From contig NC_133104.1 in NCBI RefSeq assembly GCF_022965805.1, forward strand, positions 38,298,682-38,362,681: a stretch of DNA of 64,000 nucleotides, in the 5' to 3' direction. Shown one piece after another: positions 11,553-23,000 of the stretch. Position 1 is the first letter of the stretch, and every line of letters starts with the position of its first letter. The translations under genes and the position numbers were made by a program. The DNA is from Primulina eburnea (taxonomy: Eukaryota; Streptophyta; Magnoliopsida; Lamiales; Gesneriaceae). The notes under the pieces are model-generated. The model saw only the letters and a program-made list of their open reading frames with translations, ran no database searches and had not been told where the DNA came from.

Positions 11553-12529
11553 ATTACAGGACAACAATGTAAAGATTTTATTTAGAGCTGTAGAATTGAT
11601 ATTCATTAAAATACTCAACTATAAAACCGGCTACTTTGAGAAGTGAAACTTATGACTCCAAACAGTTTTAAAAATTTGTGAGAGGTTTGTTACAATTGAG
11701 TATTTGATATAAGATATTATCTTAAATTGGAGACGGTGCATGATGAGTTATAAGTCAAACCAAACATTTTTAAGTAAGAATTTTTTTTAAATAGTCCTCT
11801 AAGTTTGCCTATTTTGTTTTTGATTTAATAATTATTGAAAGTTAGTTTTTTTTTTCCATGTAAGTTAGGTTATGTTTTGACTTTTGATACGTTTTCTCGA
11901 AAAACTGACATGTCACCATAGAATGCTAACATGATTCCGAGAAAAGTTGATGTTATATCAGGAAATGCTGACGTATAAGACGTCATGTCAACACTCCGTA
12001 AAAAAAAACCAAGAACCAAAACATAATACAAATTACATGAATACTTGTGAAACCAAAACACATCATGATATTAGTTGTATCTTTTTTCTTAAATACATTA
12101 CTTCAAAACTGGACTGAATGACATCTCCACACTCAAAATGGGAGGTGGTCATGGATACGCTCAGTTCAAACTCATATTACGTTGAGCTTTGTTTCATACG
12201 TATCATTTAATCATTTAAAAGTTGATGGAGTAGTTTAATTATGAGCATTTTATCGTTATTTTTGCTAATACTACCTATGTTAAAAGACATTTCTTTAGAT
12301 GAATTATATATACAATTACCTAAAAAAATATCTATTAAATTTATCATATGCACGATTGTCTTATAATTATAATTCGTCTAATTTCTCGTCGCAACCCAGC
12401 TTGAGCTTAAGCGATCCTTCAACAATTTTATCTAAGTTCGAGTTCTGGGCGAAAAAATTTTTGATCTCTGACTTGAGTTGACTCATTCACAAAGACTATA
12501 ATGCAAGATCAAGTTTCCCAGTATAATTC
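11553..12529. other. intergenic
   Basis: No gene seen. A short TTCGAG/CTTGAGC-rich patch lies at 12370-12480. Confidence 0.4.
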
Positions 12530-12879
12530 TGTTGGGTGCAATAATTGTCCTTGCTTGGTAGAGCGATCGAACCATGGTGCTTATGCTGCTGTGCGGTTTA
12601 AAAGATTTGAGTTGCACCATTACCACTAGCTATAGCTTTTGGTAAAGCGGTAAGCACTCGGTCCTACAATTGGTAACAGAGCCAAGGTCATGGGTTCGAT
12701 TCCCGTTGATTGCAAGGAGTGCAATTATTGGGAGGGAGATTGTTGGGTGCAATAATTGTCCTTGCTTGGTAGAGCGATCGAACCATGGTGTTTATACTGC
12801 TGTGCGGTTTAAAAGATTTGAGTTGCACCATTACCACTAGCTATAACTTTTGGTAAAGCGGTAAGCACTCGGTCCTACA
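12530..12879 (+). mobile_element. intact TRIM retrotransposon, copy 2 (350 bp)
   Basis: Two 139-bp LTRs, 12530-12668 and 12741-12879, differ at very few positions. Each begins TGTTGGGTGC and ends GGTCCTACA. A 72-bp internal region separates them: it begins with the primer site TTGGTAACAGAGCC (one base off TGGTATCAGAGCC) and ends with the polypurine tract GGGAGGGAGAT. The target duplication AATTC is exact at 12525-12529 and 12880-12884. There is no room for coding sequence, so the element depends on enzymes supplied in trans. It sits just upstream of the first recognisable CYCLOPS exon. Confidence 0.95.
12640..12703 (+). promoter_or_regulatory. tRNA-like Pol III A box and B box spanning LTR/internal junction of the TRIM
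   Basis: TGGTAAAGCGG at 12640-12650 fits the A-box consensus TGGYNNARYGG, and GGTTCGATTCC at 12693-12703 fits the B-box consensus GGTTCGANTCC. Their spacing (42 nt between boxes) is within the range seen in tRNA genes. The copy at 5 kb keeps the B box exactly and has TGGTAAAGTGA for the A box. Function is inferred from motif match only. Confidence 0.5.
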
Positions 12880-12990
12880 AATTCACAAACTAAATGACAA
12901 ATATGGATGACCGGAATCTTGAACAGGAATATGTTCCTTGATTCCAAGAATCAATCATGAGATTATTCAAGCCTAAACGAGTTTATTAAT

Positions 12991-15830
12991 ATGGAGATGA
13001 TGGGATTCAAGAATCTTACAGAGAGTTTCCGAACAGACAGCGAAGAACTCTTCAAAAGCTGGCTCAGTAATGGAGAGGCAAGTGATAATGCATAATCTTC
13101 TTATGTTGAAATTTTGCATTAGTTTCTCGAATCAGAATCATGTTTAAAATTCTTAGATTTTCCAGAATATGATCATTTAAGTTGAGAATTAGGTATATAT
13201 AGTTGTGTCTAAAGAGAAGCACGTTCGTTTACCAGAACAATGGGAGTCATCCAACATATGCAGGGCATCGTCCTCGGCAAGCATCCAGAAGGTTAGTAGG
13301 GGAGGGGGACAACATTCGGCCGAAACTTGTGCTTATGGAAATTTGTATATGGAATTGAAGGGGGAGATTGGGTTCGTCTTGATGCATTTGATAATGTAAA
13401 ATTGCAGGATATCGACTGAGCTAGGGTGTTTGACTAATCAAATTGGGGGCATAGGTCAGAAAAAGGCAGAAGATAACTCTCGAGTTACACAAACCACTTC
13501 TGTTGCTGATAACTTGCCTGATGATTTGCATCCAACCAGGTTTTTACTGCGTCGACACTGCTACTGGAACACATAAACAAATCCAAGAATTTAGTGAAAC
13601 AAGTGGGAATCTTGTCTCATTTTGCAAGGAATCTTATTGATGAAATTTAAAAATTTCACAGAACAATCGTGGCGGGGCGACTGCCTAAGCCTGATCGACC
13701 CTGCTTGAATATGCTAGACCCATATTTCTCATTCTTGAATTGTTCCATTTACTATCAAGGTAACTGTTGCATCTACTTCCACAGGCCTGGAGCTGAAAAT
13801 GGCTTGCAGGGTAGTAATCTATTCTTGGCAAAGGTAATAAGATTTCTTCAAAAGAAAGTATGTTATCAAATAAAACATTTAAAACGAAGCAATTTGGTAA
13901 ACTTAATTGCAGGCCTGGTTTCACAGTTCTCAACCCGTGACCAGGAGCAGGTCCTCTGAGTTGAGGTACGCACTCGCGAATTATCGGATAAGATACATTT
14001 CCGCAGCATCTTCGTTCTAGTAAATGTATTACGTTACGCAATTTCTTGAAGGAGGAGATATGCTGCTATGCAGAATTCACATACACATATAGGTATGGAG
14101 GCAATGCACAGTGTATCTGGAAATGGTGCTAACAATTTCAAGCAAGAGAAAACAGAAGCAAATGAGTTCAATATCGTACCTACAAGCCAGACTCAAAACC
14201 AATACAGCCCGTTCATGTCTCCATCTCATTCATCGTCGTCTATGTTCCACGATCAACAAATAGGGAACATTGATCAAATCTCCTCTGTAGTGAGCATGCT
14301 GAAGGGTACACTAGAACGTAAGAAACTCAGTAACCAGATCGAAAAAGAAGCTGCAGGATGGCAGTTCTTTTGGCTATTACAGAACTGAAATCTTGGCAAA
14401 CACAGGCTTAAATCAGGAGCGAGGGGTTTTTGGATGTGAAAATCATGGAAATTTTCAAAATGTATCCACAATTGGAGTCAGGGAAGCTGGAGTCCTAAAA
14501 ATGATTGAAGAGTCATTGTTGGAAGGTATTATGGATCCAGTGAACCTGACGACCCAGATGAGAACAGTATCTCGGGAGCCATCCCAAAGTGAATCCTCGG
14601 CTGCTGCCCCAGTGATCTCAAATGGTTTCGAGATCTGCGAAGATCCTTGTGTTTCAGCTCAGGGTCCTAGTCTTTGTGAGAGCTCTAGGTCTCAAATGGG
14701 AAATGGAAGGAGTCCAGAAAACAGTTCAAGAACTAAGGTACAATCTTTACAGAATGGAAGTAACTGCCGTGTGTGGTGTTCTAAGGAAAAGGATATCATA
14801 CTAACACAATTTTGCTTTTAACTTATTCCAGATTTCAGGGAATGCACATATGACAACTCGAAAGACAGCCAAAAGGTACGTCGTAAGTCTCTCAACCGAC
14901 CCAAGAAACCAGTCGGAGACACAGCCCCCTCCCCTAGAACCACCCCTGTGAATGAAGATTTTCTTCTAGATTTGATAGTTTCCAGCGTAGACTAAAGATC
15001 TTGCTGTGTTTACTGCCAATTCCAACCTTAATAGTTGCACTCTATATCCTAAACAGAAACGAGGGCTGATTCGATATGGATCTGTGAACTCATCATGTTC
15101 AGGTCAAATACGACTCTCTTAAAACACAAATCTTCAAATCCATTTGTTGGACCAAATGACCAATGATATAAGTTTACCGGGTACCTTATTTTGTGCAGTT
15201 GAGAAAGGAGATCCTACAAAAAAGCGTAGAGTCGATCGTTCACGAAAGTATGTATTCTCCGTACTACTTTAAGTTTCTTGATGATGCATTGCATTTCGTA
15301 CTGATTTTCTGAGAAATAAAGGATGGCGGAAGCAAAGGAAAGAAGTTCAACACCACCAATTCCTTCAGAGATGCAATCAATTTTAAAGAGATGTGAAAAT
15401 CTTGAGAAGGAAGTGCGTTCACTAAAACTTAACTTGGCTTTCATGAATAGGTAAGCTAACAACAGACATACTGAATGCTTCCAATATACTTCTTTACCTA
15501 CAATTTTATGTCCACCCTCGCATGCCATTTTGAACTGATCCCCAGAAGTCTCTATAAAGAATTTTAACCAAACCCCAGGCGACGTCTTATCAGGGGCGGA
15601 CAAGCTGTCAAGTTTAAAATTTCCTTGTTGCGCCTCAAGAGAATACATTTTCAGAAAATAATACCAAGCAATCTTTTCTGAGAAATTACAATCTTAATGA
15701 ATTTCAGAAAGGATTCCGAGCAGACAAAGCAGATTGAAGAACTACAGAAACAGAATAAGGACTTGGGTGAAGAGAAGGAGAGACTTCTTGAAGAATTGAG
15801 AGGATAATTGCAGAAACAGGGAAGATGTGA
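12991..15830 (+). CDS. CYCLOPS: CYCLOPS/IPD3 symbiosis transcription factor homologue, reading frame interrupted
   Basis: Exons seen: 12991-13077, about 13215-13291, 13408-13539, 13785-13833, 13913-13965, 14055-14737, 14832-14875, 15057-15102, 15199-15247, 15322-15450 and 15708-15830. Diagnostic segments: FRTDSEELFKSWLSNGE, HRPRQASRRISTEL, SNLFLAKAWFHSSQPVTRSR, VSMLKGTLERKKL, TVSREPSQSESSAAAPV, EKGDPTKKRRVDRSRKMAEA and the C-terminal coiled coil RCENLEKEVRSLKLNLAFMN. CYCLOPS is the nuclear CCaMK substrate that activates arbuscular-mycorrhiza and nodulation genes, with DNA binding through its C-terminal region. Lesions: one extra G at 14356-14357, one base missing at the 14832 acceptor junction, and one base missing near 15797 that gives TAA at 15805 instead of TGA at 15828. 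Upstream of Met 12991 the homologous frame has a TGA at 12958. The intron 1 donor is GC (GAG|GCAAGT). Identity is firm. Whether it is a pseudogene, an IPD3-like paralogue or a gene hit by sequence errors is open. Confidence 0.88.
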
Positions 15831-17091
15831 GGCTTCTTTCTAGTTAGTATTTTTCACCAACCTTTCTGTAAGACTACAAGCGGAGCATACAACACATGTA
15901 TTTCTAAAACATAACAATTAATCAAGAGTTTGTACATTACTACATGGTCTGGATGCTATTAATTTATTTTCTGATCGCTGCACCACTAAAAATCAGGAAT
16001 AGATAGGGAAACTACTAGTCAAGCATTAACTTCAAGGTTGTTGGAATTCACGAGATGGATTTCACACATCCACTGCGCTCTATTTGAAATTGAAAGTCTC
16101 AATGCTACCAAACTTATCTAGAACATGCTTTTAGTTTCATGCCAAAGTAATTTTGATTTCATGCAATTCCTTTAACAGTCAACACCTGAACCATCTTAAA
16201 CTCTAACAGGTAAGTTTGCTCCTGATTGCCGGTCCTGCACCCGAACAAAGGGAGGAATTCGGAAGGTTCATGGCCTGCATAAACTAGCATCACTCTCATT
16301 CCGCCAAGTGCTACGCATTTTAAAATTCAAATATAACATGACATCAATTTCCTGTCAATTCAGGGCCCCTGTGTTGTCCAATATTATGTCAAACAGAATT
16401 TAAGTTCAATAAAACTGTCCAAAGAATAACAGATTCATTAACAAGTTATTTGATTGAATCATATCAACAAAGAAGAAGCATACCAAAACCAGAAGAATGA
16501 CTTGCAAAATGTTACAATCTTATATTTCAAATGTCTATAACATAAAATGGTCAAACAAAAAAATAACCCATATTTTGGATGTTCAAGAACTCTTGTTCAA
16601 TGGAAATCCTTAAAAGCTGTCACAACTAAGTTTGTCATTGCACAGAAGAATCATACAATTGCTTAGAATAGTCCTAAGTAACTTTATCTACTTGAAATTT
16701 TCAGAACTAAAGTATATTGCACAACACAGCTGCTACATATTTACAATGGTCCTTGTTAGTTAATGCTAATTAACTCGATCTAGGTAGATAAATAAAATTT
16801 TACTGATGCAAAAGTGTTACATTATTTCATCGGATTTCTGGCAGTTGTAGAGATTGCACTACTGGAAGAGGAGCACCTCCACAAATTGACCCCAAGAATA
16901 AAATGTACTTGGTGGAGGCTAGAGGAGAAGGTGGGCAATTCAACATTTTCTTCGGGAGTATGCAAAAACTCCACTTTCGAAAATGATTACACTTTTATAT
17001 TTTTCGTTGGGGGGTGGGGGGCTCCTTGCACCCCCTTCCCCCTGCTATTGGATCCACTTGTGAGTGCCTCCTGATGTGAACTGCTATATAA
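15831..17091. other. intergenic between convergent genes
   Basis: Holds the 3' flanks of CYCLOPS (+) and the membrane-protein gene (-). A G-rich/C-rich patch (GGGGGGTGGGGGGCTCC) occurs near 17010-17040. No coding exon recognised. Confidence 0.4.
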
Positions 17092-20000
17092 CTAAGAAAG
17101 GCCAAGTCTTTTTACATACTGAAAAGTAACCCAACTCATAAAGGAGAAATACACTAAAAATAAACAAGCTCGTTTAAGTAGAATGATACTTGGGCATGGA
17201 AGGGATATCCTAGACAAACAGACACGGTAGATGATAGAGATAAACTGCCGCAGAAATGCAGCCAAGGTAATGGATAAAAAAGAAGTTGCCAAGCCAGCAA
17301 TGAGTCCAGCAATCATGTCCCATCTCCACCATCTTATTGACGATGCCCCATTGGAAAACCAGGACTTTGACATCCTTATAAACCTAAAATGACAAGAGCA
17401 TCATAAATACATAATAAAGCAAAAGCAGACAATTGAAAAGCCATATAGTGGAGTTATCGACAAATAAATTTCCATTTCATAATTAACATGAACCAAAAAA
17501 CATTGAAGAGAAGAAAAATTAATAGAGGAATAAAGAATTTGTATAAACATTTTTTGAAAAAGAACGTAAACTAGACAAACTCAAATTCAGAACCAATAAT
17601 CACCAGTACACACAAACTTTATGAGAATAAAGAATACTAGACCACTCAACAGAAAAACCATTCATAGTGCCTAACCAAAAAACTGGACTAAAAGAAAACA
17701 ATTGACCATTTTGAAGTTAGATGGAATGCAAATCCAATCAAGATCAAACTTAATTCCTCGACGCAAAGTGCAAACATTCATGAAATTAAAGAGAACTGAT
17801 GCCCATGTTTGAAATTTGGAACTGCTCAAACGACAATAATTTGACGTGATTCTGGGTCTGATGTTGATTATTTTTTTACATTATTACTTTTGAACTTAGT
17901 CGTATCCTTTTGGCATATCTACTATATTTTTTTGACCATATCCGTTTGGTATATCTCCTATATTTTTTTCCACTGGACTTTCCAACTTTAAAGAGTCTTT
18001 TACAACACTAATAAAGGTTTAGTCATATTGCCCTGGTTGATGCAACCAGATCAATTTCTAATGCATACATTGATTATCATCAATAGGCAATAGCTTTATA
18101 CAGAATATTGACCAAGTACTTTAATCATTGTCTTTTTCACACTAATGAAAATCGATCTTCCAGACAGTTAAGATATATGTTGCGGTGACATTGAAAGAAA
18201 TAGCTTTATCCAGAATCTTGACCAAGTACTTTAAGATTCTTCCTCTAAACGCGAATTAACATTAAACATAAGAAAGAAATAGTTTCCTGTTACTTACAAC
18301 ATGGAATAGCGTTTAAGCATCTCAACAGTAGATGGATCCTGGGCCTGGCAGTCAAATAAACCTTTGTGATTCATGCTCACTTTAGAAATCCCCAGTGTAT
18401 ACCAGCATTGATAAGTTTCATTAACCTGAAACAAGCGAATCAGTCAGTATGGATGCATTAAACACATGCAAGACAATATTCACGAAAAATATACTAAGCT
18501 ATAATGAGCCTTCGGATTTTTAAAAGCCACTTGAGACAAACTCCCGAAGTGGAAAACTCAATAATTTAGATGACAATACAACGCCATAATGATCAAGGTT
18601 GCTTTGTAAATATTTTTTTTTTATTAGAGGTTGCTTTGTAAATATGAACCTTAAATTTATCTTTTGTCAACCATGCAGCACCAAAATTGGGTCTACAGTT
18701 GGATGGGAGGGCTTCATTTGGGGCCTCAGCAAATGCATATCTTGCCTGGCCTGAATGATCTACATATTCTACCTACAAACAGAAACACCAAATAATGCGT
18801 AATAAAAAAAAATTGATAAAATAAAATCACGTGTTTTGGAAATACGAAAAAAAACGACTCATCGGATTTTCAGTCATTCTTATACACAAATAATAAATAT
18901 TTTCCATAATCTTTAGCAGGGACGGAGCCAGGATCTTGGTTCAACGTAGGCAACCATATATTATAATTAATAAAGCAAAAAAGAGAGCAATAATTAATCG
19001 ACAGCTAAAAATAATGTGTCATAAAGTTTGAACACAAGTTACGCACAACCAGTAACATTGATAATTGATGGGAAAACGTCAGAAAAATGAGGAACAACGA
19101 CGTGTACAAAATCCGAAATCAAAACAAAATATGATATAAAATATACATTCGAAAAATAAGCATTAATTCATTATCGGTTGGAAAAAGCATAGAATTATAA
19201 AACAATTGAATGATCGACAAACATTGAGCGAAACAACGAACCTAAAATTTGGTAATATTTTAGATTTTTTAGAGATTATGAAAGATTAATCAGTAATTAA
19301 AATGAATTGGAATGCTTGTTACTCAAAGTATATGACGTTCGTGACTCGAAAAAAAAAACACATACAGAAGACTATATAGAGTGTATACTTAGATACTAAT
19401 AACAAGTAAAAAATTGAGTCTAAAATTTGGGTCTATAAATTATTAAAAGAAAATTGGATCAGTGTAGACAACTAAACATAATAATAGCATACACAAATTA
19501 AAATTTTAGACATAAATAAATATATATATATAGAAAAAAAATTTGGCCCAGTGTAGGCAGCAGCCCACACTGGGCCTATGCTGGCTCCGCCCATGATCTT
19601 TAGTACACATCTAATTTGACATCATGACAAAGTTTGTTCAACTCACTGCATGCACATGTTCAGCATTTGAATCCAATAGGAAAACAAGTCCCGAGTCAAA
19701 ACATAAAAAAATGAAAAAAAATAAAGAAAACGAAAATTTCAATTCTTAGTGAGAACAGTTTTCATATCACCAATTCGTTAGGTCAACAAGAAAGCTACTG
19801 CAGAACATAGAATAGAAGCTATATATATAGCAAGAAAAAGAGGAATTTTAGCGTATAAATTATGTATGAGTAAATGAAAAAATATGGATATTTGTTTTTG
19901 AGGTGATTGGCTCGTTGGAGTTTGTTCATCGGAACTCATGTCAAGCATAAAAACAGATGTAGAAGTGAGAGCTAATTGGAGATACCTATTAGTACAGATA

Positions 20001-23000
20001 CTCTTAATTTTTCTGAAGTATTGGACACGGATACGGATACGACACGTCGATACGCGTGTTAGATACGACAAAATCTATATCGTTGACTTTTTGTAGGTTT
20101 GACCAATAGGAATACGTCTTGGATAAGACTATAATACACCATGGACAAGGAGGAATACGTTTCTAGATCAGTTTCGGCAAAAAAAATTTGGTCTTTTCTT
20201 CTTAAATAACTCCAATGAAGTTGTACATTATATATACATATATACACACACACACACATATATATATCTACAATATATTTATATAAATATATATATCTCT
20301 ACAATTTTTAATACTACATTTATATAAATATATATAATATTTATATAATTTTTTTAATAATCATCTATATTTTTAAAATTTGTCGTATCGTCGTATCCAT
20401 ATCGTATTCGATACGATACTCATACCCCTATCCATGCAACATGGGGAGATAGTAATTCACCAATTACATAATATATACTTCTATAATTTAGAGTGGGCTA
20501 CTGTTGCACAGTCCTTGGCATTTGATGAGATCATATCGTACTTTCAGATAGAGACTTGATGTACACCCCAAAAATTTTAAGGTGTTTAATCAAAATTTAA
20601 TAAATGGATAGTAATAATATTACTAATACTAATAATAAATAAAATTATATATTGTAACAAAAGAGTTTATATGTATAAATATTTTGCATCCACATTTATC
20701 TACACTTGTATTTTAAATTATTAGGATTAGATTAGTTTATTTAAATAGCTTGTTAAATATTCTTGTAAAGACTATCATCATGATTAAGAAAGAGGAATGC
20801 AACGAATGTTCCCAATTTTTCTTCTTTCCAAACTACATGGTACCAGTTAGCCTCCATCTCGCATGACAAAATACGACATGGCCATGCCTCCAAAATCCAA
20901 ACCCACCATCTCGTCTGCTAATGATTTTCCGTCTATCCATATCATTTGTCACAACTTGAATGGCCGAAACTTCTTCCAGTGGTCACAATCGGTTCTCACG
21001 TTTATATGTGGAAGACGGAATGATGACTTTTTTTCTTCGGAAAACAATTTGGCCGGCAGCAGACGTCCCTCAGTTTAGGGCCTGGAATTCGGAAAACTAT
21101 ATGGTCATGCCTTGGTTGATTAATTACATGACAACGAAGATCGGCGAAAACTTCCTCCTCTATCGCACTGCCAAAGAGATCTAGGATGCTGCTCGGGAAC
21201 CTATTTTTCACGAGACAACACCTCTGAATTATTTGCCATAGAATGTAGTCTCCAATAACTGAGTCAAGGGGAGTCTTCTGTTACAGATTACTTCAATTCT
21301 CTTACCCGACTATGGCAACAACTTGATCTGTTCGAGACCTTTGAGTGGGCGTGTGCTGACAATGGGTGTCGCTACCTTGAGATTGTTGAAACAAGGCATA
21401 TATTCAAGTTCTTCTCATGCCTCAACTCCTCTCTCAATGATGTCTGCGGCTGGATTCTGGGATCCAAACCCTTGCCGATCCTCAAAGGAGTCTTCTCGGA
21501 TGTACGCCATGAGGAGAGTCGCCGTAAAATTATGTTGGGCCCGTCATCTCCAGCTTCATCCGCTGATGCATGTGCTTTGGCTGCCCATCACAACTTTTCC
21601 TCCTATGATGCGGACCCTTGTGGTATGCGTCCTACACAACAATCGGCCACCTCTGGTCAATTCCACAAAGGTCGCCCGTGGTGTCCTAAATGTCGTAAGC
21701 CCACGCATACACTAGAAACGTGCTGGAATATTCATGGGAAGCCCCAGACCGGAAGCCTGCGAGAGACAAACGTGCTAATACGGAAATCCCCAAAGTCCCC
21801 ATCACCCGCACAACAACCATTCACTATGGGTTTGTCGAATTAACTCCTGATATTTGCTTACAGTCAGCCTTATTTGTGCCCAAACTCACATGCAATCTGC
21901 TTTCAGTGAGTAAGCTCAATCGCGATCTCGGCTGCATGACTAAGTTACTTTTGAATCTTGTGTCTTCCAGGATTTGGCATCGGGGAGGAAGATTGGCATT
22001 GCTGATTTTTTTGCAAGATTGTATATTCTCAAGATGGATGCTTCCAGTCGTCCATTGTCTGTGCATCAAACCCACACATCAGTTACTGATCTTTTGAAAG
22101 AAACAGGCATGCTAGGATGCAAACCTGTGGATACTCCAATGAATCCAAATATCAAGATTAGTTTGAAAAAGGATTGTCATCCAATCAACAGAGGAAGATA
22201 TCAAAGGCTTGTTGGAAAACTTATATATCTGACACATACACGACCAGCTATTGGATTTGTGGTGAGCGTCATCAGTCAGTTCACGAATAGCCCAACTGAG
22301 GAACACATGGATGCAACATATAGGGTGTTGAGATATCTAAAAGGGCCCTCTGGAGAAGGTTTAATATTCTGAAAAATGACGGTTCGAGGAATCAAAGTTT
22401 ACAGTGACGTTGATTGGACAGAATCTCCTACAGTTAGACGTTCCACATCAGGATATTGTACTTTTGTGTGGGGAAACCTAGTAACATGGCAAGCAAGAAG
22501 CAACCAAGCAAGAAGCAACCTGTAGTTGCTCGCAGCAGTGCAAAAGCAGAATTTCGAGCATTGGCCCACTGAATCTGTGAGAGAATGTGGATCAGAAGAC
22601 TGTTAAGTGAACTACAGATGCAAGAAAGGTGTCTAGTTGAACTGTTTTGTGATAATCAAGCAGCGATTAGCATATCCAAAAACCCAGTCCACCATGATCG
22701 GACGAAACATGTTGAGGTGGATCGTCATTTTATTAGCGAGAAGATTGAGAATAAGACCATCAATCTTAGCTACATCCCTACTAAATTGCAAGTGGTAGAT
22801 ATTTTGACAAAGGATCTATTTCATCCTAACTTTGAAGATTTGTGTTTCAAGCTAGGCATGATCAACCCATATGATCCAGCTTGAGGGTGTGTGTGAAAAA
22901 AAGACGAATCTTATCTTATCATTAGTTTAGTTTAGTGACAAGAACTTATCTATCTACACTTGTATTTTAAATTATTCCGATTAGATTAGTTTATCCTAAT

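Noticed and set aside
15214..15648. 144-residue minus-strand frame over CYCLOPS exons
   Set aside because: It is antisense to exons encoding KKRRVDRSRK and the coiled coil and has no homology of its own.
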